Positions 11,055 through 20,315 of a stretch of 64,000 nucleotides of DNA are shown here, piece by piece. The position numbers and the translations under genes are program-made. The notes beneath the pieces are model-generated. The model had not been told where the DNA came from. It ran no database searches and worked only from the letters and a program-made list of their open reading frames with translations. This DNA comes from Thermoactinomyces vulgaris. Its GTDB lineage: Bacteria > Bacillota > Bacilli > Thermoactinomycetales > Thermoactinomycetaceae. The stretch is taken from assembly GCF_003688725.1 (NCBI RefSeq), contig NZ_REFP01000008.1, forward strand, positions 434,001 through 498,000, written 5' to 3'. Positions within the stretch are counted from its first letter, which is position 1. The number at the start of each line of letters is the position of its first letter.

Positions 11055-11209
11055 AGGTTTCATCCTTTATTCCAGTTTCAAAAGTCATCACACTTTTCCA
11101 TTTTACAATATCTTGGTTCCGACGGAAATCCGATTGTCCGGTTCAGGTATGTTTGACAGCTCGTCTGAATACATTGAAAGTAATCGTTCCGGAAAAAGGA
11201 GGAAGAATC

Positions 11210-13951
11210 TTGGCAGAGCAAGGACGTTGGATTGACTGGGAGACAGAGGATGTTGCTTCTCACTTTCAGGTGAATCCATCCGTTGGACTCCATGACAAAG
11301 AGGCGCAAGAACGACTTAAGCAGACCGGACTCAATCAGTTGTCGGAAGGGGAAAAATCTTCCCTTTTTGCTTTGTTTGTCGATCAATTCAAGGATTTCAT
11401 GGTTTTGGTTTTATTGGCGGCGACGTTGATTTCCGGATTGCTGGGAGAATACACCGATGCCGTAGCCATCATTGCAATTATCATCTTAAACGCGGGACTG
11501 GGATTTTTTCAGGAGATGCGTGCGGAAAAGTCCCTGCAGGCTTTGAAAAAATTATCGGCGCCGGTTGCCAAAGTCAAACGGGATGGGGAGTGGAAAAAAA
11601 TCGAAGCTTTCCGGCTGGTTCCCGGGGATATCGTGTCCGTAGAAAGCGGGGACCGGATCCCGGCCGATGTGCGCTGGATCCATACGGAAAGCTTATACGT
11701 TGAAGAATCAGCCCTGACCGGAGAATCGGTTCCGGTTAAAAAACAAAGCGAAGCGCTCTTGCGGCAGGATGTGGCCATCGGTGACCGGAAAAACATGGGA
11801 TATATGGGGACCATGGTCGTGCGGGGGAGTGGAACGGGCATTGTCGTTTCCACAGGAATGGCCACGGAGATGGGAAGAATCGCCCATTTAATCAAAACGG
11901 CCGAAGGGACGGACACTCCATTGAAGCGCCGGTTGGAGCAACTGGGAAAAGTGCTGATTGTTGTGTCCCTCATTTTGACCGCGATGGTTGTTGTGACCGG
12001 AATCATTCACGGGCATGATGTGTATCAGATGTTCCTGGCCGGGGTTTCATTGGCGGTTGCCGCCATTCCTGAAGGGTTGCCGGCGATTGTGACGATTGCG
12101 CTGGCCTTGGGTGTGCAACGGATGATCAAACGGCAGGCTATCGTCCGCAAACTTCCGTCGGTGGAAACTTTGGGCTGTGCAACGGTGATTTGCTCGGATA
12201 AAACCGGAACATTGACGCAAAACAAAATGATGGTGACCCACATTTGGGCGGATCAGGTGCTGTTTCAAGTGACCGGGAACGGTTATGATCCCGGGGGGGA
12301 CATTTTGTTGGAGCAGAAAAAAGTGGATGTCCAAAAGTGGGAGTCCTTGAAAAGGCTGATGGAGATTGCGGCCTTATGCAATAATGCGTCATTTATCCAA
12401 AAAAGTAAAAAAGGGTTGTTAAACAAAAAGAGTCAATGGGAATTGGACGGCGATCCCACGGAAGGAGCGCTGCTGGTTGTTGCGCAAAAAGCGGGATTTG
12501 ACCGGAAACATTTGGACAAAAAGTGGGAACGGGTAAAAGAATTTCCTTTCGATTCCGAGCGCAAGATGATGTCGGTCTGGGTGAAACAGGCGGGGAAACA
12601 TTTTCTTTTTTCCAAAGGGGCGCCGGATGTTCTGTTGAATAAATGCACCCATCTTCTGACGGATGGGAAAGTGGTGCCTTTGACGGAAGCCAAGCGCAAA
12701 AAAATCATGCAAATGAATGAGCAATTGGCAGCCAAAGCATTGCGGAATCTCGCCTTTGCCTATCGGGAAATCAAACCGGCCAACCCGGACTCAATAGATT
12801 GGCAAATGGAACAACGCTTGATTTTTGTCGGGCTGACGGGCATGATGGATCCGCCCCGTCCCGGCGTGAAAGAAGCCATCCAGCAGAGCCGGCAGGCCGG
12901 GATCAAGACGGTCATGATTACCGGGGATCATCAGGCGACGGCCGAAGCCATTGCTGCTGAGCTGGAGATCAAGCGGCCCGGCGGTTTGACACTGACCGGA
13001 CAAGATCTTTACAATATGAAGGACGAAGAGTTTATCAAGATTGTCAATGATGTGGATGTGTATGCACGGGTCTCGCCCGAACATAAATTGCGGATTGTCA
13101 AAGCATTGCAGAAAAAAGGACATGTTGTTGCGATGACGGGCGACGGAGTGAATGATGCCCCGGCGATTAAAGCGGCGGATATCGGGATTGCCATGGGAGG
13201 CATGGGGACGGATGTGTCCAAGGAAGCCTCTTCGCTCATCCTGGCCGATGATAATTTTGCCACCATCGTAGCGGCCGTGGAAGAAGGCCGGAATATATAC
13301 GAAAATATCCGGAAATTCATCAGTTATTTGTTGGCAAGCAATGTCGGGGAGATTTTGATCATGTTTTTGGCGATGCTGGCAAGTTTGCCTTTGCCGCTTG
13401 TACCGATCCAGATCTTGTGGGTGAATCTGGTGACGGACGGATTGCCGGCCATGGCCCTCGGAGTGGATCCGGCGGAGGCAAATGCGATGCAGCGGCCGCC
13501 GCGCGACAGCCGGGAAAGCATTTTTGCCCGCGGCGTCGGATGGAAAATTGTGACCCGCGGTCTGCTTATCGGATTTTGCTCTTTGGCCGCTTTTTGGATT
13601 TCTTATGTCGAAACGCCGGAGAATCTGGTGCGGGCACAAACGGTTGCCTTTGCCACACTGGTCCTTTCCCAGTTGATTTATGTGTTTGATTGCCGTTCGC
13701 AAGGGACGATTTTCCAACGCACGCCGCTGGATAACCCCATGTTGGTGTTGGCTGTGTTGTCTTCGGCTGTTCTCTTGCTGGGTGTGATTTATTATCCGCC
13801 GCTCGGGCCGGTCTTCCACACGGTCCCGCTCGGTCTCAGGGAATGGATCCTTGTAACGGTGACTTCCACGATGCCCGTCATTCTGGCCGGATTGTTCGAT
13901 GTCCTGCGCACGGTTTTTTACCGCAAACCGATGAAAACCGTCGTACAGTGA
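11210..13951 (+). CDS. P-type cation-transporting ATPase, calcium pump type (YloB)
   Basis: The 913-residue protein is a P2A-type ATPase that probably exports Ca2+ across the cytoplasmic membrane. Visible are the cation ATPase N-domain, the TGES motif, the PEGLPA motif in M4, the phosphorylation site DKTGTLTQ at Asp330, the GDGVNDAPA hinge and the C-terminal transmembrane bundle with NLVTDGLPA. The start is TTG 11210, seven bases after AAAGGAGG; the longer open frame from 11153 lacks a ribosome binding site. In B. subtilis the equivalent yloB also follows yloA and contributes to spore calcium. Confidence 0.92.
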   Translation: MAEQGRWIDWETEDVASHFQVNPSVGLHDKEAQERLKQTGLNQLSEGEKSSLFALFVDQFKDFMVLVLLAATLISGLLGEYTDAVAIIAIIILNAGLGFFQEMRAEKSLQALKKLSAPVAKVKRDGEWKKIEAFRLVPGDIVSVESGDRIPADVRWIHTESLYVEESALTGESVPVKKQSEALLRQDVAIGDRKNMGYMGTMVVRGSGTGIVVSTGMATEMGRIAHLIKTAEGTDTPLKRRLEQLGKVLIVVSLILTAMVVVTGIIHGHDVYQMFLAGVSLAVAAIPEGLPAIVTIALALGVQRMIKRQAIVRKLPSVETLGCATVICSDKTGTLTQNKMMVTHIWADQVLFQVTGNGYDPGGDILLEQKKVDVQKWESLKRLMEIAALCNNASFIQKSKKGLLNKKSQWELDGDPTEGALLVVAQKAGFDRKHLDKKWERVKEFPFDSERKMMSVWVKQAGKHFLFSKGAPDVLLNKCTHLLTDGKVVPLTEAKRKKIMQMNEQLAAKALRNLAFAYREIKPANPDSIDWQMEQRLIFVGLTGMMDPPRPGVKEAIQQSRQAGIKTVMITGDHQATAEAIAAELEIKRPGGLTLTGQDLYNMKDEEFIKIVNDVDVYARVSPEHKLRIVKALQKKGHVVAMTGDGVNDAPAIKAADIGIAMGGMGTDVSKEASSLILADDNFATIVAAVEEGRNIYENIRKFISYLLASNVGEILIMFLAMLASLPLPLVPIQILWVNLVTDGLPAMALGVDPAEANAMQRPPRDSRESIFARGVGWKIVTRGLLIGFCSLAAFWISYVETPENLVRAQTVAFATLVLSQLIYVFDCRSQGTIFQRTPLDNPMLVLAVLSSAVLLLGVIYYPPLGPVFHTVPLGLREWILVTVTSTMPVILAGLFDVLRTVFYRKPMKTVVQ

Positions 13952-13978
13952 TGATGGGAAGGAGAAAAGAACGACATC

Positions 13979-14800
13979 ATGAATTTCACGAAAATGCACG
14001 GACTTGGAAACGACTTTATTCTCATCCACCAGACCCAAAAGCCGTCTTTTGATGAATGTTCGGCGTTGGCACGGAAGATGTGTGACCGACACACGGGAGC
14101 CGGTGCGGATGGCCTGGTGGTGATGTATCCGTCCGATCAAGCGGATCTTTCCATGCGGATCTTTAATTCGGACGGATCGATGGCGGAACAATGCGGCAAT
14201 GCCATGCGCTGTGTGGCCAAATATTATTATGAAAAAATTTCAAGCCGGAAAAATACGTTTGCGATCGAAACCAAAGTGGGGGTGCAACCGGTTTGGACGG
14301 ATGGGAAAAACGTGAGGGTGGATATGGGGAAACCCGTTTTGGCACCAGCGGAGATTCCCGTCCGGTTGAGCGGGGAAAAAGCGGTGAACCAAACGATTGA
14401 AGCGGACGGGGTCTCATTTCGGTTTTCGGCCGTGTCCATGGGGAATCCTCATGCGGTGATTGAAGTGGAGGATTTAGACAAGTTTCCGGTCGAAAAGTGG
14501 GGACCCGTTCTGGAAAAACATGATATGTTTCCGCAAAAAGCAAACATCGAGTTTGTCACGTTCCAGTCGCCACAAGAGGTATGGATGCGTGTGTGGGAGC
14601 GGGGCGTCGGGCAAACCATGGCTTGCGGCTCCGGCGCTTGTGCGACGGTCGTGGCGGGGGTGCTTGCCGGCCGCCTTGACCGGACGGCCCGGGTAAAGCT
14701 TTTGGGAGGCGAATTGCTCATCGAATGGAATGAACAAGATCAACATGTTTATATGACGGGGCCAGCTGAATTTGTTTATGAAGGGGTATGGCTGGACTGA
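13979..14800 (+). CDS. dapF: Diaminopimelate epimerase
   Basis: It interconverts LL- and meso-diaminopimelate for lysine and peptidoglycan synthesis. The 273-residue protein has the two catalytic cysteines of the family, in EQCGNAMRC and in ACGSGACATV. The ATG follows GAAGGAGA. It lies 27 bases after the calcium ATPase gene, so it may be co-transcribed with it. Its place next to yloB differs from B. subtilis, where dapF is elsewhere. Confidence 0.95.
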   Translation: MNFTKMHGLGNDFILIHQTQKPSFDECSALARKMCDRHTGAGADGLVVMYPSDQADLSMRIFNSDGSMAEQCGNAMRCVAKYYYEKISSRKNTFAIETKVGVQPVWTDGKNVRVDMGKPVLAPAEIPVRLSGEKAVNQTIEADGVSFRFSAVSMGNPHAVIEVEDLDKFPVEKWGPVLEKHDMFPQKANIEFVTFQSPQEVWMRVWERGVGQTMACGSGACATVVAGVLAGRLDRTARVKLLGGELLIEWNEQDQHVYMTGPAEFVYEGVWLD

Positions 14801-14810
14801 CGCCATACCC
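14784..14810. terminator. Short hairpin across the dapF stop codon
   Basis: GGGTATGG and CCATACCC form a perfect 8-base stem around an 11-base loop that contains the dapF stop codon, between two convergent genes. No T-run follows, so a termination role is weakly supported. Confidence 0.3.
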
Positions 14811-14818
14811 GTGGCTGA

Positions 14819-15568
14819 TTACTTTCGGTTGTCCCAACGGAAGGAAACGGGAGGTTCTGTTGTGGAATCTCCTGTTCTTTTTTTGCTGCGGCGCATGCGG
14901 ATCCCCCAAATGATCCCGGCGACCAAACCGATGATGGCGATCAGCAAAATCACACTCCATGTATAGGGATTGGGAATGACATAAACAACATAGACAGGAT
15001 TGGGCTTGGCCGGATCGATCTGCCATGTCAAGGTTTTTCCGCCGTTTTCCACGGAGGTTGCGTTATGTTCGTCCGCTTGAAGCGGAGTGGTGAGATGAAA
15101 ACGGAAATTCATTTGTTCCAGAATCCATTCCGCCAGGTCTTGCCGGGGCATTTCATCCGAAAAGTCGATCACATCCCGATAAATGATCTGGGAGGTGAAA
15201 AATTGATGTTCCACGTTTAAACCGCCGTCGTCTTTTGGCCCCGATGCAGGTGCAGAGCCGGTCGGTTGCAGAGACTCAAAGGTTTTTGATGGTGGTTCCT
15301 CGATCACGCTTTGGACCCTTTTTTCGGCCACAAAGCCTTTTTGGGATCCTTCTGAAATCTCCCGCAGCTGAAATCCTTGCTGCTTCAGCCGGGTTTTGAC
15401 ATTGCCCAGATTGGTGAGGATCAAATCATTGGTGAGGATTTTCACTTGGTAGGTTCCGGATCCGTCGCGGTGGATGTCCACATGAATGTCGGCTTGGACA
15501 CATCCGGTGAAGAACAGAAAAAAAGACAGACAGATCAGCGTCAGGATCAGATGATTTCGTCTGTGCAT
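14819..15568 (-). CDS. LppM/DUF3153-like membrane-anchored lipoprotein
   Basis: The 249-residue protein starts with a charged and then hydrophobic signal segment ending in the lipobox FTGC (Cys23). A beta-rich outer domain follows (DIHVDIHRDGSGTYQVKI). A C-terminal transmembrane helix (about residues 204-224) and a basic tail (RMRRSKKR) end the protein. This layout resembles the LppM domain family of unknown function. ATG has AAGGGGA six bases upstream. It stands alone between two plus-strand genes. The cellular role is unknown; only the surface location is well supported. Confidence 0.65.
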   Translation of the reverse strand: MHRRNHLILTLICLSFFLFFTGCVQADIHVDIHRDGSGTYQVKILTNDLILTNLGNVKTRLKQQGFQLREISEGSQKGFVAEKRVQSVIEEPPSKTFESLQPTGSAPASGPKDDGGLNVEHQFFTSQIIYRDVIDFSDEMPRQDLAEWILEQMNFRFHLTTPLQADEHNATSVENGGKTLTWQIDPAKPNPVYVVYVIPNPYTWSVILLIAIIGLVAGIIWGIRMRRSKKRTGDSTTEPPVSFRWDNRK

Positions 15569-15655
15569 AACAATCCCCTTTGACTTTTTTCTGGATTATA
15601 CACGGAATCATCATTTGCTTCAAATGAACCGGAACAAATCGGGGAAATGTAGAAA

Positions 15656-15669
15656 TGGGAACGCTTTCG
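15656..15669 (+). promoter_or_regulatory. Possible CcpA cre-like site upstream of pgi
   Basis: TGGGAACGCTTTCG agrees with the core of the cre consensus TGNAANCGNTNNCA except at two positions. It lies about 26 bases upstream of the pgi -35 element, where a catabolite regulator could act on a glycolytic gene. Weak evidence. Confidence 0.25.
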
Positions 15670-15694
15670 TTTGAACATGCTCCTTGATTGTTTT

Positions 15695-15723
15695 TTGAAA
15701 TGACTTATCGGTTACATTAAAAT
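15695..15723 (+). promoter_or_regulatory. SigA-type promoter for pgi
   Basis: TTGAAA and TAAAAT are separated by exactly 17 bases, with pgi starting 63 bases downstream. Confidence 0.65.
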
Positions 15724-15786
15724 GAAGATTGGTTTATTCATGGAAAAACCGTAAAACCAGGAATCGGAGAATGAGGGTGAAAAAAC

Positions 15787-17142
15787 ATGAAAAACGTGAT
15801 TACGTTTGATTACACCAAAGCCAAAGCTTTTTTCAGCGGGCAGGAAATCGATCAGATGGCTCCGGCGGTCAAAATGGCGCACGAATTGCTACATACGGGC
15901 ACCGGAGCCGGATCTGATTTTCTCGGTTGGCTGGAACTGCCGGAAAAATATGACCGCGAAGAGTATGAGCGGATTAAAAAGGCGGCGCAAAAAATTCAAT
16001 CCGACTCGGACGCCCTGGTGGTGATCGGGATCGGCGGTTCCTATTTGGGAGCGCGTGCAGCGATTGAAATGTTGACCCATACGTTTCATAACCAATTGGC
16101 GAAAACCGGGCGAAAAGTGCCGGAAATCTATTTTGTGGGCCATCACATTGCTTCCACTTATGTGGCGGATCTGTTGGAGGTGCTGGAAGGAAAAGAAGTC
16201 AGTGTCAATGTGATTTCCAAATCCGGAACCACAACGGAACCGGCCATTGCTTTCCGGATTTTCCGTGAGTACATGGAGAAACGCTACGGAAAAGAAGAAG
16301 CCCGTCGCCGGATTTATGCCACCACCGACCGGAAAAAAGGCGCTTTGAAAAAATTGGCCGATGAAGAAGGATATGAAACATTTGTCATTCCGGACGATGT
16401 GGGCGGACGCTACTCGGTGTTGACCGCTGTCGGGCTTTTGCCGATTGCCACGGCCGGAATCGACATCGATGAAATGATGGCGGGAGCCCGGGCTGGGATG
16501 AAACGGTACGGGAATCCGGAGTTGGCGGAAAATGAGAGCTACCAATATGCATTGGTGCGAAATGCGTTGTACCGCAAAGGAAAAACCACCGAGATTCTTG
16601 TCAACTATGATCCGTCTTTGCAATATTTCAGCGAGTGGTGGAAACAGCTCTACGGGGAAAGTGAAGGAAAAGACCAAAAAGGAATTTTCCCGGCATCAGT
16701 CAATTTCACCACCGACCTGCATTCCATGGGGCAATACATTCAGGAAGGCTTGCGCAACATTTTCGAAACCGTGGTGTTTGTGGAAAAATCCCGCAAATCC
16801 GTCACCCTTCCGGAAGATGCCGGTGACTTGGACGGACTGAACTACCTGGCGGGCAAAGAACTGGATTTTGTCAATCGCAAGGCTTTTGAAGGAACCATGC
16901 TGGCCCATACGGACGGCCATGTGCCCAACCTGGTGGTCTCCGTGAGCGAGCACAGTCCGTATGCATTCGGACAACTGGTGTATTTCTTTGAAAAAGCGTG
17001 TGGAATCAGCGGGTATTTGTTGGGGGTTAATCCGTTTGACCAACCCGGGGTGGAAGCTTACAAAAAGAACATGTTTGCCTTGCTCGGAAAGCCAGGGTTC
17101 GAAAAAGAAAAAGAAGAATTGCTCAAACGGTTGAATTTCTGA
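15787..17142 (+). CDS. pgi: Glucose-6-phosphate isomerase
   Basis: It interconverts glucose-6-phosphate and fructose-6-phosphate in glycolysis. The 451-residue protein has the length of the Bacillus type. Motifs include [12 protein letters not shown], the [10 protein letters not shown] phosphate-binding stretch (about residues 140-149), [11 protein letters not shown] and [12 protein letters not shown] near the end. It has its own promoter and a terminator, so it appears monocistronic. ATG follows a GAGGGTGA site. Confidence 0.96.
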   Translation: MKNVITFDYTKAKAFFSGQEIDQMAPAVKMAHELLHTGTGAGSDFLGWLELPEKYDREEYERIKKAAQKIQSDSDALVVIGIGGSYLGARAAIEMLTHTFHNQLAKTGRKVPEIYFVGHHIASTYVADLLEVLEGKEVSVNVISKSGTTTEPAIAFRIFREYMEKRYGKEEARRRIYATTDRKKGALKKLADEEGYETFVIPDDVGGRYSVLTAVGLLPIATAGIDIDEMMAGARAGMKRYGNPELAENESYQYALVRNALYRKGKTTEILVNYDPSLQYFSEWWKQLYGESEGKDQKGIFPASVNFTTDLHSMGQYIQEGLRNIFETVVFVEKSRKSVTLPEDAGDLDGLNYLAGKELDFVNRKAFEGTMLAHTDGHVPNLVVSVSEHSPYAFGQLVYFFEKACGISGYLLGVNPFDQPGVEAYKKNMFALLGKPGFEKEKEELLKRLNF

Positions 17143-17166
17143 AACGTTGCCACTTGGTTTGGACCC

Positions 17167-17204
17167 ATCCGGTTTCATCCTTCCGATGAGCCGGATTTTT
17201 TTAT
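17167..17204 (+). terminator. Rho-independent terminator of pgi
   Basis: ATCCGG pairs with CCGGAT, with an inner TCATC/GATGA extension, and seven T residues follow. Confidence 0.75.
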
Positions 17205-17397
17205 TTGCAGGCTTTTTAAGCATGAAAACGCGAGCGGGATGGAGAACCATCCAGAAGTTGATTGACAAATCCGTTTGGAGGCGTGCGGAGCGATTTGCTC
17301 TGTTATTGCATATATTATAAATTTTATGTGATAATAAAAAAATAAGTCATTTTTATCGATCCATCACAGAGGCTATAAAGGCAGGAGGACAGATTCT

Positions 17398-18468
17398 ATG
17401 GACGCTTTGCAAAATTTGATGGAGGAACTGGTCAATGCCAAAGGGGTTCCAGGAAATGAAAGAGGAGTCAGGCAAGTGTTCCAAAAACATTTGGAACCGT
17501 TGTCGGAGGAGATCCTGACCGACCGTCTCGGGGGACTGGCCGGGAAAAAAACGGGAGATGCCGCCGGACCCAAAATCTTGCTTGCCGGGCATCTTGATGA
17601 AATCGGTTTCATGGTTACATACATTACCGAGAAAGGCTTTTTAAAGTTTCAACCATTGGGCGGTTGGTGGGCACACAATATGTTATCCCACCGTGTGGTG
17701 GTTCAATCCCGCAAAGGCGAATACTTGGGAGTGATCGGTTCGAAACCGCCTCATGCCTTAAAAGCGGAAGAACGGAAAAAAGTCATGAACATCAAGGAAA
17801 TGTTCATTGATATCGGTGCGAAAAGCCGGGCGGAAGCCGAAGAAATGGGGATTCGTCCGGGAGACAGCGTGGTTCCGGTATCCGATTTTTTCACCATGCA
17901 AGACGGAAAGATTTGGGGAGGAAAAGCGCTGGATAATCGCGCGGGTTGTGCGCTGGCCCTTGAGGTGTTGAGGCAACTGAAAGATGAGGCGCATCCCAAT
18001 GTTGTCTACGGCGGAGCCACCGTGCAAGAAGAAGTCGGCGTGCGGGGAGCGGGAACGCTCGCGGAATTGGTGAAGCCCGACATTGCCTTTGCGTTGGATG
18101 TTGGGATGGCTTATGACATTCCGGGCTTTGAAGGACATCCCGGGGAAGCGGCGATGGGGGAAGGCCCGTTGATGTTTATCATGGATTATACCATGATCCC
18201 GCATACCGGATTGAGAAATTTGGTGATGGATACCGCTGAAGAGTTGGAAATTCCATTGCAGGTGGATGCTTTGATGGGCGGCGGGACCGACGGGGCAAAA
18301 TTCCATTTGCACGGAACCGGATGCCCGACGGTGGTGATCGGTTTCCCCACCCGGTATGTACACAGTCATAATTCATTGATGTCCAGGCATGATTTTGAAC
18401 AGGCTGCCCGGTTGTTGACGGCCGTCATCAAAAAATTGGACCAAAACACGTTGGACAGCTGGTTATAA
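17398..18468 (+). CDS. M42 family metallopeptidase (cytosolic aminopeptidase, YsdC/YtoP-like)
   Basis: The 356-residue protein is a dinuclear-metal aminopeptidase of the M42 family, which form tetrahedral dodecamers that trim peptides. Metal ligands and catalytic residues are visible: His65 in AGHLDE, Asp in ALDNRAG (about residue 181), Glu pair in QEEVG (about 212-213), Asp in ALDVGM, and His in YVHSHNSLM near the end. Some members were named glucanase/cellulase in error. ATG has an AGGAGG site. The 255 bases before it hold the pgi terminator and an AT-rich stretch with TTGCTC-17-TAAATT as a possible promoter. Confidence 0.9.
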   Translation: MDALQNLMEELVNAKGVPGNERGVRQVFQKHLEPLSEEILTDRLGGLAGKKTGDAAGPKILLAGHLDEIGFMVTYITEKGFLKFQPLGGWWAHNMLSHRVVVQSRKGEYLGVIGSKPPHALKAEERKKVMNIKEMFIDIGAKSRAEAEEMGIRPGDSVVPVSDFFTMQDGKIWGGKALDNRAGCALALEVLRQLKDEAHPNVVYGGATVQEEVGVRGAGTLAELVKPDIAFALDVGMAYDIPGFEGHPGEAAMGEGPLMFIMDYTMIPHTGLRNLVMDTAEELEIPLQVDALMGGGTDGAKFHLHGTGCPTVVIGFPTRYVHSHNSLMSRHDFEQAARLLTAVIKKLDQNTLDSWL

Positions 18469-18474
18469 TTACCG

Positions 18475-18515
18475 GCGGAGATTGGCTGGATACCGTTTAT
18501 CCGGCCAAACTCCGC
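18475..18515. repeat. Long near-perfect inverted repeat after the M42 peptidase gene
   Basis: GCGGAG, one A, then TTGGCTGGATA, a CCGTT loop, TATCCGGCCAA, one A and CTCCGC: 17 paired bases with a single G:T pair and one A:A mismatch. It starts eight bases after the stop codon. No T-run follows, so it may protect the mRNA 3' end or terminate weakly. Confidence 0.7.
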
Positions 18516-18867
18516 TGAAACCGCTTACAAAAAGGATCCTGTTTGTGAAGCCATTTCCTCCAAGTTATACCAAAAATATTTTTTATTAGTTGAAAATAAC
18601 AAGCAAATTAATTAATATATAAATAGTTTTATTTGAAATCATATTCGTGTTTTTTGTTCCAAAAAGGATGAATTGTTGGAAAAATGGCTAAAGTCGATCA
18701 AAGGGAGAGGTGGTTCGTTTTATTTCATCAGTGTATTTTGAAATATTCAAATAAAAAAACAATGGCGTTTTTGTGATGGTTGACCGATTTCGGGACAAAA
18801 TGAAAAAAGCTGTGACGATTAGTTGATTTGATTGAAATGGACGCCCTATATACAGGAGGAGAGACAG
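18516..18867 (+). other. AT-rich non-coding leader region before the amino-acid permease
   Basis: This 352-base stretch has no supported gene. It contains a SigA-like promoter at 18590-18618 and then about 240 bases of apparent untranslated leader with small dyads: TTCCAA/TTGGAA near 18658-18682 and TTTGAA/TTCAAA near 18747-18761. A short open frame of seven codons starts ATGAATTG near 18668. I recognise no known riboswitch or T-box in it. Confidence 0.5.
18590..18618 (+). promoter_or_regulatory. SigA-type promoter upstream of the amino-acid permease
   Basis: TTGAAA and TAATAT are separated by 17 bases in an AT-rich setting. The permease start codon is 250 bases downstream. Confidence 0.55.
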
Positions 18868-20265
18868 GTGAATTTATTCCGGAAAAAAGACATTTCCAAT
18901 GCACTTGCGGAGTCGCAAAAAGGAGGAAAATTAAAGCGGGACTTAGGCGCCTTTGATTTAACCATGCTTGGAATCGGGGCGGTCATCGGCACAGGCATCT
19001 TCGTGCTGACGGGAGCCGGTGCACTCAAAGCGGGTCCGGCCCTTGCCGTTTCCTTTGTCATTGCCGCCATCGCTTGTGCGTTTTCGGCACTGGCTTATGC
19101 TGAATTCGCATCGATGGCTCCGGTTTCAGGATCCGCTTATACGTACAGTTATGCAACCTTGGGAGAAATTATCGCATGGATTATCGGTTGGGATTTGGTG
19201 TTGGAATACATGTTCGCAGTCAGTTCGGTTTCGGTGGGTTGGTCGGGTTATTTCCAATCCTTGCTGGGTGGTTTTGGTATTCATTTTCCGGATGCACTGA
19301 CCGCGGCACCCGGAGCGGTGGAAGGAGTCACCACCTATTTTAATTTGCCTGCATTTTTGATTGTCATGATCATTACGTTTTTGCTCTCGCGCGGAATCAC
19401 GGAGTCGAAAAAGGCCAATAATATCATGGTGATCATTAAAGTGGCTGTGGTTCTGCTCTTTATCATCGTGGGGGCATTTTATGTGAAGCCGTCCAACTGG
19501 GAGCCGTTTGCCCCGTTTGGATTTGAGGGGATTTTTTCCGCAGCCGCTCTTGTATTCTTTGCTTTTATCGGGTTTGATGCGGTTGCTGCAGCTGCAGAAG
19601 AAACACGGAATCCCAAACGGGATTTGCCGATCGGTTTGTTGACCTCGCTCGGGATTTGCGCGTTGCTGTATGTGATTGTAACACTGGTGATGACGGGGAT
19701 TGTTCCGTATCAGGAGTTTGCCAAAGACCTTTCTCACCCGATTTCGCTGGCCTTGCAGAAAGCGCAGCAAGATTGGTTTGCCGGTGTAATCGATCTGGGG
19801 GCAATCATGGGGATGACCACCGTGATTTTGGTAATGCTTTACGGGCAAACCCGGATTTTCTTCTCCATGTCCCGGGACGGTTTGTTGCCAAAGGCGTTTT
19901 CCTGGGTTCATCCCAAATATAAAACACCGTACACCAGCACATGGATTATCGGAACCATTGCGGCTTTTGTCGGAGCGCTTCTGCCTTTGGAGAAATTGGC
20001 GGAACTTGTGAACATCGGAACGCTCTTTGCGTTTACGGTTGTTTCGCTCGGCGTGATTATCCTGCGTTATACCCAGCCTGATTTGCCGCGTCCGTTCCGT
20101 TGCCCGGGAGTTCCGGTGATTCCGGCAATCGCCATTTTTGCCTGTTTGTTCTTGATTTCCAATCTGGCTGTCTTTACCTGGATTGCCTTTGCAGTCTGGT
20201 TTTTGGTCGGACTTATCATTTACTTCACGTATTCCCGGAGGCATTCTTTGTTAAATCAACAATAA
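18868..20265 (+). CDS. APC family amino-acid permease (YfnA/cationic amino acid transporter-like)
   Basis: The 465-residue protein is a twelve-segment amino acid-polyamine-organocation permease. The first helix has the substrate-binding glycine-rich motif GIGAVIGTGIFVLTG. The FFAFIGFDAVAAAAEETRNP stretch is typical of the YfnA/CAT branch, which carries neutral or cationic amino acids; the actual substrate cannot be read from sequence. GTG 18868 after AGGAGGAGA is chosen over the upstream open frame because the family starts with NLFRKK. It is monocistronic, with its own promoter and terminator. Confidence 0.88.
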   Translation: MNLFRKKDISNALAESQKGGKLKRDLGAFDLTMLGIGAVIGTGIFVLTGAGALKAGPALAVSFVIAAIACAFSALAYAEFASMAPVSGSAYTYSYATLGEIIAWIIGWDLVLEYMFAVSSVSVGWSGYFQSLLGGFGIHFPDALTAAPGAVEGVTTYFNLPAFLIVMIITFLLSRGITESKKANNIMVIIKVAVVLLFIIVGAFYVKPSNWEPFAPFGFEGIFSAAALVFFAFIGFDAVAAAAEETRNPKRDLPIGLLTSLGICALLYVIVTLVMTGIVPYQEFAKDLSHPISLALQKAQQDWFAGVIDLGAIMGMTTVILVMLYGQTRIFFSMSRDGLLPKAFSWVHPKYKTPYTSTWIIGTIAAFVGALLPLEKLAELVNIGTLFAFTVVSLGVIILRYTQPDLPRPFRCPGVPVIPAIAIFACLFLISNLAVFTWIAFAVWFLVGLIIYFTYSRRHSLLNQQ

Positions 20266-20273
20266 GACAAAAT

Positions 20274-20313
20274 AAAAAAGGCATCTTCAGTTTGCGAAGA
20301 TGCCTTTTTATTT
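20274..20313. terminator. Bidirectional terminator between the permease and flippase genes
   Basis: AAAAAAGGCATCTTC and GAAGATGCCTTTTT form a strong stem with a 7-base loop, A-run on one side and T-run on the other. It lies between two convergent genes and serves both. Confidence 0.85.
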
Positions 20314-20315
20314 TT

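Noticed and set aside
12791-14191. Long minus-strand open frame (466 codons) across the calcium ATPase and dapF
   Set aside because: Complement of two conserved genes, His/Arg/Gln-rich translation, no start signals.
18680-18720. T-box-like sequence GGGAGAGGTGGTTCG in the permease leader
   Set aside because: It lacks the T-box core, a specifier stem and the terminator/antiterminator pair.
18745-18765. CodY-like box near TTTTGAAATATTCAAA
   Set aside because: It deviates from the CodY consensus at too many positions to separate from AT-rich background.
19126-20244. Minus-strand open frame of 372 codons in the permease gene
   Set aside because: Translation is rich in Asn, Gln, Arg and His without any family resemblance; the plus-strand frame is a clear APC permease.
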